Shown: positions 10,084 through 25,200, numbered from the stretch's first letter. The stretch is DNA of 64,000 nt from Hoplostethus atlanticus (GCA_034670405.1 JAXDDX010000002.1:992001-1056000), one strand, 5' to 3'. Translations and numbers: made by a program. The notes: generated by a model not told the origin, from the sequence alone.

Positions 10084-13000
10084 CACCTGTCCTTCTGTGT
10101 GGTGTACTGGGTAAAGTGGTCAAAAGCTGGCAGGCCATCAGTACATCAGGCCAGGCATCGCCAGCTGCTCTCAGGGTACAGGGATGAATAGCCTTGTTGT
10201 TTCAGTCATAGCAGAAACCTGAACAACACTTGTTTACAGTAAATGCAAGGACAGACGAGACTTGAGAACCCGACATCACACACACTAACCTACATCTCCC
10301 CATAGATAGGCCTTAACAGAAGAAATGTTTGACATGTTTATGAGCCGGCGGCTATCCCCCGCAGGCCTCCCTTGGCTCAGTAATCCTCCCTCGTGCTCCG
10401 CCTCAGCCCTCTGGTCCTGTAGTCTTAGCTCCCCTCCCTGGTCCCGCTCAAAGGGCCCTCTGTGCTGCTGGCTGGCAGGCCAAGTGTTTATGGAATGTCT
10501 CAGCTGCTTATGGGGTGTGGGGGGAAACGGCTAATGAAATGTAAAGTGCCGTATGAGTTCACCTCTCCAACAACAGCCTGACCCTGTGGAGCTGGTTGTG
10601 TCAACGGTCAGCAGAGTTAGTTTTAGACAAACGCTCTCTCTGCACAGTGGGCCTGGGCAATGTGGCTGACTGGGATAAACAAGATAAACAAATAAGGGCA
10701 AAGGGCCTTAAATGTCCTTAAATGTTGTAGTTATTTAACCGTTTAACTGAAGAAGCTGCTGTAGAAGTTATCCACACAAATTAAATGATTCCTAAATCAA
10801 CGATGGACTAATACTGTGCCAACACACAATTAGATTTAACAAATCTGTTTATTACAAACTTGTGTTGTAAATCTGTGTTGCTAGGTAGATAAGAGTCAGA
10901 GTCCGTGAAACTTTCACTAATATTTAATGCTATTCAGAGATACAAATGAATAATTGACCATTCCTGGAGGTCACTGTGATTTAGACATACTCAGTTTTTT
11001 GTTCGTCATACTACTGAGACTGTACCCTTTCTGAAACAGGGTTTTGATGTTTCCAGTATTTTGTACAGAGGATAAAATCTCTGTAAAGTGCAAGGATCAT
11101 TTATAGTCTTTTTCCAAGTGTTGAGATATTAATAATGCATTTACAACGACCACATAAGACTATTAGACGTGCTTCTCTTCCACTTACGCGTCACTAAAGT
11201 TGACGTGTGCGTGCGCTTATTTGTCTATGTTGATGCTCAATAAGGTCACAGACTGGAGCAATTACTGGGCTTTGAGTCTCTCTCTTACACAGGGCATTAC
11301 AAGCAGTGCTGTGACCACCCTGAGCTATTTAGGCACACTGATTAGTAGGTGTGCTGGGCTGGGCGGCCCAGTTCTGACCTACACTGCTCGATGACTGGCG
11401 CTAATTTTAGGCTGCCCTGCAACAGATCAGAGCAGAGCGCTGGTGGGCCTCACTGCCTCCACCGGCCCTGTGGTTTTAAGTGCCTCCCACTCTAGCAGAC
11501 ACTTCAGATGGTCCAGGATGTGATGATGTTTGGTTGGCCAGCACTTTGACGATCTGCCAAAACACACAGCCGGCTTCTTCTTCTTGGTTCCCCATGGCAG
11601 ATGCCGACAGGTACAAGGCTGTTTTCCTTTTAACCCGATGGCTAAATCTTAATCGGAGAGGAAAGGAAAGCCACATGCAACTGAAGCGAAGTGAGTGCCA
11701 CCATATTGATTGATCAACCCAGCACGGTTCGCTGTAATGGACAGAAATCCCTCTTCAGTGGTGGTGGGATTCAAGTATGCTCTTTGAAGTCTGAGGACCT
11801 AAATGTCACCACAGAGTATTTGTGAAGTGGTTTGCAGATAAATCTATCTACAGTTTTCCCCCCCCGTTTGCCTCTTCTAAAGTGAGGAAAACTACGAGGG
11901 CCGCAGGCCAGGGCCACCACGTCCTGTTTCTGAAAGCCATCACCCCTCAGTCTATTCCCCCTCTATTTGCTCTCTCTGACCGCCGTCTCCCCAGTGACTG
12001 CACAGTGAGGAGGAGAATCCATTTACTGCAGCCATAAAGTGTTGCTAACCTTTTAACAACATCTCACATTGGCATTTTCTGCTGCTTTTTCCAAAGGTGC
12101 AACTTCTGTGCAGATCTATACACCCATTAGAGAGGCGACAGAGAGACTGTCCCTCAGTGTACCTTTTCCCAATGGTGAAATGGTAAATTCCAGCCCCTTT
12201 TTGGTGCTTATTTTTGGGCATTGTGATCTAAATTCTCCCCATTAGTTGAATGGTCTATGTATATGCTCCACAAGGTCACAGAGGGGAGCGATAACAGGGC
12301 TTTGATTGTCCCTCATTTCAAGCAGTACTCTGACCACCCTGAGCTATTTACACACACTGATTAGTCATGTGCTGGGCTGGGCAGCGCGCTACTTTTTGTG
12401 CTGAAGTGGTAAAAATCCAAATTTCGCCCCGTTCTGCTCTGGATCAATCTTTTTTTAATTTATTTTTTATTTTTTTTGCTCTTTGATGTTTTTTTGTCCT
12501 TGCTATCCAAATTCTTCCCATCCGTTGAATAGAATTGACGTTGTGTGTTTAGTACATTTAATCAAGCAGTTAGTGTGTCCAGATGGGCCAAGTGGGATCC
12601 ACAGGCTGTCACTCTGATCGCTGTCTGGACCACTTCCTCCTTTTGGTTATTTCCAGAAGCAACAGCGAGCTTATCCTTTCCCCTATTAAAATGTCCTCTA
12701 GCGAATGCCGCGAAGTGAAAGACCGCGCTTTGATGCGTGCGTCACGTGGCGATGGCATTTAGAAAACGACACAATCAAGCCGTCTGTCTTCACCCAAAGA
12801 GGGAATCATCCATAGGATCAGTTCACTCTTTTGAGATGTCTGGGTCTAGTGTTTGAAGTACGCTATCCTGTATGAGCTCTTTAAACAAGGCCACATGAAT
12901 CTTGTTGTGCTCTGACTCTGTGAAACTGCACATCTGTCAATCCCGCCTGTTTACTATCATGTGTTCATCTCTATGGATTAGGATTACAGGTTTGAAGGTG

Positions 13001-16000
13001 TCTTTGCTTTGTCGTCAATAGAGCATCCTGCATGTCCCCGTAGTAAACTGCTGCGATCGTCCTCTGAACATGCCTGTTGTTTGCATGCTGCAGGAAGGAA
13101 CGGGGTTTCATGTTGATGGATTATTCTCCTGGAGTGGACTGGAAAGCTAGGGCCCAGTTGTTTGGCCAAGTCCTTATATATCCTTGGATTCTATTTTTAG
13201 TTGGTTCAGTGTTCAGTATGATGTCCGTGGTAGCGTGGGAAAACAAATCACTCCCCTTAGAACTTCTAAAGTATACTTTTAATGTAGTGATCTGAGATCC
13301 ATAAGCACAGGGTTCATTGGATTGCAGTCAAATGAAATTCTTGAAAAACAGAATTACAGAGTTCAGAGACAGTCGGCTTCCCTCTGATCCTTGGCGTTAT
13401 ACAGCTCACAACCCCAGCTGTTGGGCTAAGCGATCTTATGTAATGTCATTAGAACGTATTTATTACAGCTCTATTACACAGTTGAATTTTGAGCTGTAGC
13501 TCGTTGGGAATGGGACAGGGAAGTGTATAGGACTGCCAGGATCGCCACCGTGCAGCTGTGCGATGTGTTGGTGTCAAACCAAATTCTCAAGTTTCTCAAT
13601 TACTGCAGGGTGGAAACATGGAAATGATATTACCTCTTCACCGGTGTCGCTGAGCTACACTGCTTGAAGCCGATCTGTAAATCTCTGATCTGGAGCTCCC
13701 AGTACTGATGGCCCGCCAGCTGTTCTGCAGCATCGTTTCCACTCTGCAAAGTGACAGATTGACTGAGCTGTTCGAGGATTGACAGTCACGACCGCTATAT
13801 GTGACTTTTACACATGTTTTGAGGTTGTTGAAGATGAGTTTGTATCAAGAATAACTTTCTTTGTTTAGCAGCTTGCTGAGTGTCTCACAATCAAGAGGAA
13901 CAAAAAAATAAATAAAACACAAACAAGGTTGCACACATTACTGTTGTGGAAAAAAAGCATGTCTGTAGAAATGGGTTTTAGGAAGTAAGTAAGGAAGTAA
14001 AACTGACTATTTTGAGTTAGGATGGGTTATAAAAGTTGTGAAAAGCTCCTCCATATACGTCAAAAGAATGTGTGTGAATTTATACTGTACAATAAATTGT
14101 TGAGGCTTTAAACTGCTATGGTAAAGTTTTTTTTTTTTTTATTGCGAAAGGTAGATGGAATATAGTATGATGGTCATGACCGCAGATGAATTGTGCATTA
14201 GGAGTGGGAGAGGGAGGTGTTTGCGAAGAGACGACCTTGTGCAGAAAGGCCGTTTCCGCTACGAGGGTGATGGATTGCTGAATGTTCCGGACAGCCCTGC
14301 CTGGACATTTCCTCAGGAGCAATCCTTGTGATCGGTGGAGCAACAGCGCTTACCGAGTGTCTATAGTGATCCAGCATTTTGTCACACTGCCGTGGTCTTA
14401 GTGAGCAAAATCTTGTAACGGCGGTGGAAAACATTTTAGACACCCCCCCCCCCCCCCCTCACTCATTCCTGTGTTTACTGTGGTTCAAAGCTCCGACCGT
14501 TTCTCTTTGTACTGGACGGAGATGGTTTGTGGGTCCCAGGCTGCTATCTGAGAGAGGATATGTTATTCATCCAGTGCCACAGTCGATGTATAATCTCTCA
14601 GGAACACAGAGTGGCCTTTCACATGGACTTCCCCTGTGCTGTGAGGCTGCCTTGGCCTGCAGTAGCCTCTTGCTCAAGTCAATACAGCTCTCTCTCTTTT
14701 CCTCTCTGTGCTGGTCTGCCCAAGACTATTGGCATGTACAATATCTTCTGAAATTAACTGGTAATTGAAACAACTTTTGATCTTCACACGTTCATCTGTT
14801 TTACTTAACGGCACATGATCAAACAATAAGAATACAAATATATTAAAACATTTTTTTATGGCTTTAAAATTGAGAAGAGACTATGGCCGTGATTATTGGC
14901 TCCCCTTTCTAATACGTTACTGTTGTAAATCGATAGATGAACGTGTGAAGACCCGAAGTTGTTTAAATTTCCAGTCATTTTATTGCACATTATCTGCGTA
15001 AAATGGCGAGGGTGCCAGTAATCCGACGTGTTTGTTTGAGAGCGTTGCCCCTGCGGATGTCATCCTGTCAGCCTGACCGTCAGCCAGGCCTCTCCAGAGG
15101 GACTCTGCTTTATCTCCCCCAGTTTCCGGAATCCTCTCCTTCCTGTTTTCAAGCAGAGGGGAACAAGTTTTGCAGCCTCTTCTTAACATGCCAGTCTCTG
15201 CAGTAGACAAACGCCTTTGCCTTTTTTTCATTGCTGCTGCATGTCCTGGTTCCCACATACTTAACAATGATAATCACTGTTAGAATGATGATAACCAACG
15301 GTGTGTCAGGGGTGGCTGACAGTAATTACAGGATGCAGAGCTTGTTGATCCACATCTACACGGTGTCTCAAAAGTCTGCAATCATAGGGATGAGTAACGC
15401 CATATCGTTTTTTTTTCTTGTCAGTTTTTTCCACACACACCAGTAATCAAGATAGCCGCATTGTCTAAAGTGCCAGGGTTAGTGGTCTCCGAATGCAGGC
15501 GTGGGTTCAAGTCCCTTGTCTGACAAGCAGTTGTGATGGTTGTTTGGTTGGTTGTTTCCCTATTTTGATTCCACAAACATGTAAGCTGAACACAAGCGCC
15601 TGTGTCTATCCCCACGTTTAAGAACGCCACTGCTTTCTGAGCTGTGAGAGCTCTCAGGGAGGAAGACGGGCTACATGGATACTATAATAGGCTACAGTAA
15701 CCTTTCAGATTCACTGTGAGGAGATGTACAACAAGCTTGTCCTGAGCAGAGCACGTGTGCAGTTTCCATGGTTTATCCAGTGGCATGGGACAATCCCTCT
15801 GTGGCTGGCACAGGCTCTGTGGTAGATTGGGACAGGCCACAGGTTTATGAAGGTTACAGGGGATTTGATACAAAGACACACTGCACAAGGAACGGTCTTC
15901 TGCTTTGTGTTTATTGTCAACTGGATGGTAGAAAGAATGGACCAGGATACTAGTACATTAGTGTTAGAAATGCAATTCCTAGACTGAAAGTGACCTTTTT

Positions 16001-19000
16001 TTCTATCTAAGCTGCAAATTCTTGCCTACAGTATTCAGCCTATCCTACATTGTAGTGACTTGTCAAGACTATGGCAATTTTCCAATTCAGGTAGCCACTT
16101 AAACCTTTCGTTCTCACCCAGACCTAGAAAAAAACTAGACATTAAGGATACTGCATTTCCTGTGATACTATTCTGTGTTTACTGCATGACTTCATGTCTT
16201 GGTCTCTGACTCCATATGACCATTGTCCTTTGTTTGACTTTTTTTTCTCACAGAGGCTCCCTACAGTGAGACCCCTCCTTCCTATGGCTATGACTTGGAG
16301 CATACAGAGGACCACCAGCCCCACCACGACCCCCTAGCCTTCGCAGGATCCCCTTCCTCCTCGCCACGCCTCCGCTCCAAGAGCCGCAGCAGCCGAGACA
16401 CTCAGTCCTCTGGATCCCTGGAGTCCACTCTGTCGGTAATGCTACTGGGTCGACTCCTAGCACCTTCTGACGCCTTAACTGTGCTATGCAGCTCACAGTG
16501 TAGCGCTGCTCTCTCCTTCCTCTTCCGCTGGCTGCGCTGCTACTGCACTCTGGCTACTGCATTGTCCTTCACTGCCCTCTCCCCACACGCCATCCTCCAC
16601 TTTCAGTAGCTAGGATTTCTCATTTTATGTGTTGATAGCTCAAAGGCCTGCAAAGGTACCAGGGAAGGTGCTATGAAGGTGCTATGTGTAGTATTTTTAA
16701 ACATCAATATTTTATGTTACTCATTGTCAAATTAATTGTGATGCCTTGGAATAATTACCGTAAATAAATGAGACCATGGTCGACTGGTAGCCTCTGTCTC
16801 ATGTCTGTAGTATTGTTAGTGTTTCTCTAATAATGACCACTACCTGGTGTTTCTCCGGGTGCATTTGTTTTCTCTTTCACTTTACTGAAGAGGATAAACA
16901 AGTTGGCATTTGCGAGAAACTTTTAAGTTTTAGCTCCGTTTACTCTGGAAGAACGGCGCCCTTTTCTCGTTTTGTGCCATAAAAGCAATCCGCCAAATCC
17001 GACCCGGCGGACCACAATGTAAAATGTAGTGTAGAGGTCGGTAGAGGCTGCCAGCCTTCTCTGTGATGGTCTGATTTGTTTACAGTAATTATACCAACGT
17101 CTCAAAATGTATGTGGTTTGATTTATTGAACTCTCTTACCTCCTTAAAAAAAACATAGTGATCAAAGCACTAGTCGGGTATTCAGTGGCCAACGGTAGAA
17201 GAGTGTACCCAGATGGGAGGACTTGTAACTGTGTTGCTGAAAAAGACCAGACATGCTCAGCAAGCAGTCTCTGGGTAAACAAGGGTTAAAAAGAAATCCA
17301 GCTACTATCCCTCTCTACCTCTATCCTATCTGCGGTATTCTTATCCTCTGATGTGTAAACTTCATGATGGGGGGGGGGGGGGACTCTCCATATAGCTCCA
17401 GCTATCCAGCCAGTATAATGGGGCTTGATGCAGCTTTGCTCGGCGCTCCAGTGAGCTTCTTATTGACATGAGATCATGCCCCGGGATGACTGATGTCTTT
17501 GACCTGTTTTGAATAAACTGGTCAAACTCCCACTGAGTTTGATCAAGTCTGGTCTGTCCTAGTCCCAGGAGAGCAGTGTGAGGTGTCACTGAACACTGCA
17601 GACGGGTCAGCCTAGATCGAACCTGTTTACAGTTCAAATCTGTCCTCCCGTCACGTCTCCCAATCGCTTTCTGTCTCTCTCACACTTTTTTCCTCCCAGG
17701 TGGAGCTGGATCAGGAGAAGGGGCTGGAGATGAGGAAGTGGGTGCTGTCAGGAATCCTGGCCAGTGAGGAGACCTACCTCAGCCACCTGGAGGCTCTTTT
17801 AATTGTAAGTGTTTGATCATACACACACAATAAGTTCCTAAGTTCGTTGCACACCTTTAGCTCAGACACGAAACAACAGAAAATGTATAGATACATTTAA
17901 AATGAGTCGACATCATAGCATATGAACTCATTTTACCACTGGTTTTTCTTTTGTTTTTTTCATTGAATATACAGGTGCTCAGCCAGCCTTTTCACTTTTA
18001 TTTATTCTCACTTGTTATTAGAAAATTCCTGAAACTGCATTGGAGACCACTGGCATTATCTCTTGCCCTTGGCAGAATCTTTCACTTGTTTTAAGAAACA
18101 AAATGATTTTAAGACTGATCTAAGACTGAGACTAAATGACTCATTACTGTTGTTTGCACTGTACATCAAATAACTGCTTCCATTTATGGACTGATTAATC
18201 GTTCAGCCCATGAAGCCTCTGAGGGCAGCAGCCACCACCTCTCAGCCGACGCTGACCATCCAGCAGATAGAAACCATCTTCTTCAAGGTGCCAGAGCTTC
18301 ATGAGATTCACAAGGACTTCTACGACGCCCTGCTGCCCAGAGTCCAGGACTGGAGCAACCAGCAGTGTGTGGGCGATCTCTTCCAGAAACTGGTAAGCTT
18401 GTAATGCTTAAAAATGATTAGTCAATCACAAAGTGGGGCTGCAACAAAGAGGAGCGCCCCATCCCTCCTAATTGAGATGCCTATGAGCCTAGTTAGGCCT
18501 GTAAAGTCCTTTTGAGGCTTGTTTGTGATAAAGGGCTATCTAAATTTCTGTCCGAAGAGTGCTCAGTTTACTGACCCTTACGCTACATGATTTCTGGGTA
18601 TTGAAGTCACCTCCACCTGCTATTTGCGGCCACCGCTGTGTGAAGTTGCCTGGTGCAGCTTTAATGCTGGCGTTCAAGCATCGAAAAGGCATGTTGGTTC
18701 TTGATCAGACATTTCAGTCATGTGACGTTCAGCAATCCCTGAAAGTGATTTCAAATTCACTTTGCCTAAGTACGATGCCTAGACCTCTCCAAGCATCAGA
18801 TCATGATGATTTCTAGTGAAGCAAACTACATGCCAGGCAAACCTTTCATAGCTCTCTCCTCTTGTTCAAAAGAACAGTGGCAGAGCCTCTCAGCAGGTTT
18901 TTGATCAAACAAGTCAGTATGAGTCAAGCTGGTCACGTTCAGAAAGTGCATTGTAGCACTCTAAATATCATTAATGATAGTTAATGACGGGAGACTTTAG

Positions 19001-19230
19001 GGGTAGAAAGAAAGAAGGAGTCTTTGCCTGTTAGTAATGTTTAGTGGACCTTGCAGCACACATGTGAGTAGACTGCCTGGAGTCATCTCCTGCTCAGATA
19101 AAAGCCTTGCTTTACCACAGGACAGGCAGTAAAGGAGAACAAAACGCTCTGACTCTAAGAGCTACCTCACTATTTCAGTGTTTGATGAAAAAGATGAAAC
19201 ACGCGCAAGCACATACCCACACCAACACGT

Positions 19231-19266
<36 letters not shown>

Positions 19267-22200
19267 CCACCCATGGATATATATATATACTGTACGTAAG
19301 CACATATTTTCCTACTCTCTCTCTCACACAGATGCACACACACATCAAATGGGTCCATTCCTCCCATAATCCTATAATGTTACCTTATGCCAAATCATGC
19401 TTGAGCACAGCATACGCTGGCATTACGACACCCAGAGGACATCATGGACTAGTAAAATCTATCTGCTCTGTTAGGGAATGAATCTAATCGGCTCTCGTGC
19501 CCTATAGGCCAGCCAGCTTGGAGTGTACCGGGCCTTTGTGGACAACTACAAGGTTGCTGTGGAGACGGCCGACAAGTGCTGCCAGGCAAACATCCAGTTT
19601 GCTGAGATATCGGAGGTATGTAATCACGCCACACGCAGCGGGACACGGGACATGTGGCAGGCTAGCGTTTGATGTTTTACAGCTGCCCCGGGCGAGTGAT
19701 GACAAGGCAGTTTTAACACTCGTCACAGTACATGTCTTTAGCTGAGTAGCTCTTTACAGTGGTGTTGATTGTCGTAACGGTTCTGCTTGGTAATTGCTGT
19801 GGTTTTAACGGGACTATTTTCCTTCTGAATACCCCTTCCTGCTGTGCCCTGCTAGAACCTCAAGGTCAAAAGCACAAAGGACTGCAAACACCAGTCTGCG
19901 AAATATTCACTGGAAAGTAAGTCCTGTATGAAATGACTGGCAACCCCCCCCCACATCAATCAGTATTGCTGCAACTAGTTGTGCTGTGACTGGGCCTGTT
20001 GAACTGAAATGCTGTGACTCTTCCTCCTCCTCAGCTCTTTTGTATAAACCCGTGGACAGAGTGACACGCAGCACCCTGGTCCTGCATGTAAGTCAAGCCG
20101 TTACACCGTCTTTTAAAGCGAGCCTCATGTCGCCTGCATGATGATGACACAGAACGTCCCTATGAGGATGTATGAAGGATCACATTTATCACTGCAATCT
20201 TTTTTGGTTATTTCTATAGGACCTACTGAAGCACACGCCCTCCAGCCACCCAGACTATGCCCTGTTACAGGACGCCCTGCGCATCTCCCAGAACTTCCTG
20301 TCCAGTATCAATGAAGAGATCACCCCGCGCAGGCAGTCCATGACCGTCAAGAAGGGAGAGGTCAGTATGGCAGGCTGTGTCACTGCATCTCTCCGCAGAT
20401 TAATACCCGGCATCATGATCTGAAGCAGATAAATACATTTGTAAAAAATCAATTGCAGTGTGCTGTGCATTCGCCAAAATGTGCATACTTAATAATAGGT
20501 TGAAGGTAGCGTAGCAGCGGAGAAGGGCACATTAAGAGGAGGTCCGGCTTGTTCCCTCTGTGGAGCGCTTGTTCCCTTTTGCCAAGGACAAATGCAGCAG
20601 TTTGAAAAGCAGGGACAGTGGCACAGACACACAGACACACAGGCTTGGCACTGCCTTATTGACTTCCTGGCCCACTCCTGCAGTGCCTTTATACTTGGTT
20701 TCATTTGCTCCAGCCCTCTTTTGTGCTCTGCTAACTCTCAGGCACAAGATTGCTTTGTTATATAAGCTGCATTTCTGGGAACTGGAGAGTTCTGATTCCT
20801 AAATGAGATATCCACCATCCAGTCTTGCAGAATGAATGTTGACACAAAAAGGAATTATGTCAGATTTTAAGGGCTAATAGGTAATTTGGTTGACAAAACT
20901 AACACTGCCTCCTCTGTATTTAGTCATATTGAACATGAAGGAAAGATTTTTTCTTTCCCTAAAATGGAAATGTAGTATTTTGGAGTGAAACTCCAACACG
21001 CTTTCAGTTATTTCACTCTCTCACTCAGACAGCAACTTTTTGACGTTCAGGGTTAATTCTGCACCAGTAGTTTCCATCAGGTCCTGACTAGTGACAGTAA
21101 AAGCCTTGAGCACAGGGTGTCTGGGAGCTGTAATAAAACTGGTGTGTGAGTCAAGTTGCTGAGTCATCTCTCCAGCCTGCCTGTCTGCTTCAGCCGTGGA
21201 GGAAGTGGAGCGTAGGGGAAGCTCGTGACAAAGTAGTGCAAACACTGAAGCCAAGGGTCTCCGTGTCGCAAACCAGGAAAGCCCATCGCCTGCTCACTCC
21301 CATCCTTCCCTGCCCGGAGTCTCAGCTCCGCTTCCCAGAAATGATCCGCAGCACGCCTTATCAAGTCTGTCCAACCTTCTGCACTGGGCGTTTACTGACC
21401 ACGCTTCCTCACCTTTCCAAACCCCCTCTCTGTCCCCACAGTATGCATCCCAGGGCTCTGATTCAGATGACCTGATTGAGTAACTTCCTCTATTGTTTTT
21501 GGAAAGTTGCCCTGCCCACCAGACGGGGATATTTTGCCAAGTAAACTAAAGGATGATTGTTGGGAACATTGCCACATATTGTCTTGACATCCCACGGATA
21601 AGAGATAGGCGGATGACAAGTCGACGCACGACAATTAACTTAAAATGCAATACGAGTTTGTTATTGGATCGTCTCCCTACTAAATCTACGCCGACTGTTT
21701 CATTGCACAGTGGCTGCCTGTAATTATCACGATCATTTGAACCCGCAGGTTTGTTTGGCTTTGCCTCTCGCTCAGCGTCTCATTATAATGTATGAAAATA
21801 GCAGAAGAGCTGACTGCCCTTCCCTGCAGAGTTCTGTGCCCAAACTGGGCCTACTGTTGGTTTGGTACAGTGTCGCAGCTCTTGGGTTTTCCATTGGACT
21901 ATGGAGCAGGTTTGGTCCTGTTTGTGTAGGAGAGGAATGTGCGGACGTAACCCTGCACTCTTTGAAACGGGGATAGTACCAGATCAGATATGTTTGGGTG
22001 CCTTACCAGCATGCCTCTAACTCACCCGCACTGAGCCGAACTGCGAAGTAAACAGCATGCCACAGTGGTTTCCTTGTTTTTGTCAAACTGCGGTCGGTGT
22101 GGGATGGTTTTAAGTCTCACATGGGCAGTGTCAATGTAAACAGCAGTGGGGAAATTTAGATGAATGCTGCCACAGGGAGAGCAGAAGTCATCACATCCGC

Positions 22201-25200
22201 CTCTAACCTCAGGCTGGACAGGCTGACGAGGATTAGAGGAAGCTCTGAAATTAGTATCTATCACCAAAAAACATGGCAGACATGCTGGAAGCGCAGCTAG
22301 TCATTGACCTGACCCACTTAATTTACTGTTCCAGAGATTGCATCTGAGGCTGAAATGCAGCGGAAGTTTCAACTTGACTCAGAGAATACATTGTTGTTTC
22401 TGCTGTAGGTTGACGGGTCGGCCAGAGGTCCAGGAAATATCCTCGTATTGTAACCAAAATGAAGGTCGTTCTGTTTCGGTCACATCACACATCAAGTGTT
22501 GATTTTGTTTTCATACCTGCCATCAGGTTGGGTCGCATTCACTGGCAGCGGCAGCAGCAACACCGCAGCCTGTAATTACATGCATGTTGTCGTGTCCTGG
22601 CGCAACATCAGGATGAAGTCATTGTTTGTGAAGCCCAAATGAAACCATTTCTGAAGAGTTTTGCTTCAAAATAAGATACTGGCATGTGAAAAAGTGACAC
22701 ATTCTTACAAGGCATCAATGTAAATCTCTGTCAGAAATGTTTTAATTTATTAGCTATCGTTTAGTGACAAAATGTTTAAATGTGTTAAAAAAAATGTTAA
22801 TGTTAGCATTTTTGAGGATCACCTTTATTATTTAAATATTGAATCCTTTCAGGTGACAGTTTTTTCCAACAGCAAAAAAAACTAGGATAAGTTAGAATTA
22901 CTGAATCTCTATTGTAATGGGATGTTACATTTTCAGCAATTGTAATATTACAACTTGCATGTCCTTTGTGCTTTTGGTAAAACAGCAATGAAAGCCCCCT
23001 AATGCTGTGACAATATTTCCTTTAACTCTTACTTTATAGTTTAAAATAATACAAATGTAGACTTGTGTATTTAAGATATTTTTTGTGTGGTGATTTCCTG
23101 TTTCCTGTCGGCAGAACCGTCAGCTGCTGAGGGACCGCTTCATGGTGGAGCTGGTTGAAGGCTCCAGGAAGCTCCGTCACGTCTTCCTCTTCACCGACCT
23201 GCTGCTTTGCACCAAGCTGAAGAAACAGGCGGCAGGGTGAGTCCGGTTCAGCGCCAGAGGTCAGAGATGGAGGCTTGTGACCGGAAGATCACTGTTTCAA
23301 ACCCCCTGGCCCGCTGGGGAATGAGAAACACTCGCCCTTGAGCAAGGCACTTAACCCCTGTCTGGAGCTGCTCAGTGGCCAACGGTGTTAGACTATGGTT
23401 GTGTTGGGCGGCGACCAGGTGTGAATGTGTGTAACTGGATAAATGTGGAGCATGAGTTTGAGGAACACCTAGGGATGTAGTAGAGGGTAAAGCTAAACGA
23501 TGAACCTTTTTATTTGTGATTTGTAAAACATTTTAGGCTGACATGTTTCTAACCTACATCAGAGTAGGTAGTTACAAATCGCTTTAAGTTATATGAAAAT
23601 GGGTTCTTTTAAGAAAGTAAACATAAATCAATGCTTTTCTTTTGTTTATATTGGTTGTTTGCCTTGTGTTGATCACTGTCTGGAGGTCAGTCTACCCTGC
23701 CTTTTTATACATCACTGACAACATCTACTAGGATAACTGACATGAAAGAAAAGCAATCCAGCTCCTGTGGACATTTAAAGGGATACCTTGACCTTTTAAC
23801 ATTCTTCTCTAGATTCTTGTCACTTGTCACTTGTCACTTGCTTATTGGCAGGAGGGGGGGAGGGGGTTCTGCACTTGTCCATCAGTTTCCTAAAAGTGGC
23901 TGCAAGCTTGCGGCTAGTCTTCCTCTTGGCTTCAATGAGGAATGATAATGCTGCAAGACAACTTGAAACTGAAGGACAATGTGGTGTGGAAAAATAGCTC
24001 AACTGAAAATTCAAAGTACCCCTCCAGTTGCGTTAAATTGTCTTTATACACATATCTGTGTGTCAACCTATGTTGTCCTCCTGTCCGTCTGCCAATAGGA
24101 AAGGGCAGCAATATGACTGTAAGTGGTACATCCCACTGGCAGACCTCACCTTCCAGACCATCGAGGACTGCGAGTCCACCCCCATCCCTCTGGTGCAGGA
24201 TGAGGAGATAGACGGCATGAAGATCAAAATCTCCCAGATCAAGAACGACATCCAGAGAGAGAAGGTGAGGATGGACAGACTGTGGCATGTGTTGCTGCTT
24301 TTTATAGGCTGTGAATCAGAACCACTTGGACATGGACAGCTAACATAAGTTCACTTAATTGCCACATGTATAAAAAATACAATGGAAAATCTATAAACCA
24401 CAAGGTTGTCTCCATCCCAGCCAGGCAGGGAATACACAATTCTAGTGTAAATGAAACAGTAATTTAAAGTAATAATAATAATAACGACATCTTCATGTAA
24501 ATAAATGTCCGTTTTGCTTCTCTCTGTCGCTGATTGATATAACACAATAGTGATTCAGCCTTTACCGAGTTCATCAGAGCTTTCACATTTGCTATTTTAA
24601 ACTGGTTGGTCTTTCCTGGGAAAAATCCTCCTGGCTGACAGGAAGTGATGCGTATTATGTTTCCAGCAGCAGCGACAGCGGTTTGTTTGGAATAAATAGA
24701 AGAAGAACTGGGTAGTTAGCGGCGATAGCCAGGTGATCTCCGGGGAATGCAGTGAGCAACACCACAGCAATGAGGCTGAGCACCGAAGACGGAGACAAAA
24801 AACAATAGGAATTTAAGGATGACCACTTTAATCCTGTGTATCTGTAGAGAACCACCAAAGGATCCAAGGTGATCGAGCGACTGAAGAAGAAGCTGTCAGA
24901 GCAGGAGTCTCTGCTGCTGCTCATGTCACCCAACATGGCATTCAGAGTGGCCAACAGAAATGGCAAGGTGAGTCAGGGGCTCGGCGGCAGACTCCAAGGA
25001 CGTTTCACAGGGGAATAGTGATTTCCAGTTCCACCCCAGAGCCGGTGGCCTGTAAAAGATCTGATTAGCTGTTTAATCTGTCCCTTTGATATATATATAC
25101 ATATACCCACAACCAAATGGCACTAGTGTCCAACATTGGTGCAAAGGTATATCAGCTATCTGGTTCCGTTAACTGGGGTCCAGGGAATCCCAGGGGTCCT

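Larger units (their letters stand above)
7315..16253 (+). other. bcr: bcr intron 1 (8.9 kb)
   Basis: No coding exon was recognised here. Contents: a (TG)n run at 10029-10079, a poly-C tract at 14443-14458, a diverged local duplication at 11.2 and 12.3 kb, a tRNA-Leu-like relic at 15.45 kb, and an AT-rich homeobox-like palindrome (AATTAATTA) near 9.41 kb. In humans this intron contains the minor breakpoint region of BCR-ABL1. Confidence 0.85.

Noticed and set aside
16254..16609. bcr exon 2 read through into an open frame with a different C-terminus
   Set aside because: The donor at 16436 is good, exon size matches the known one, and exon 3 continues the conserved protein. Intron retention cannot be excluded but nothing favours it.
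19107..19481. Open frame with poly-(Thr-His)
   Set aside because: Translation of the (CA)n microsatellite.
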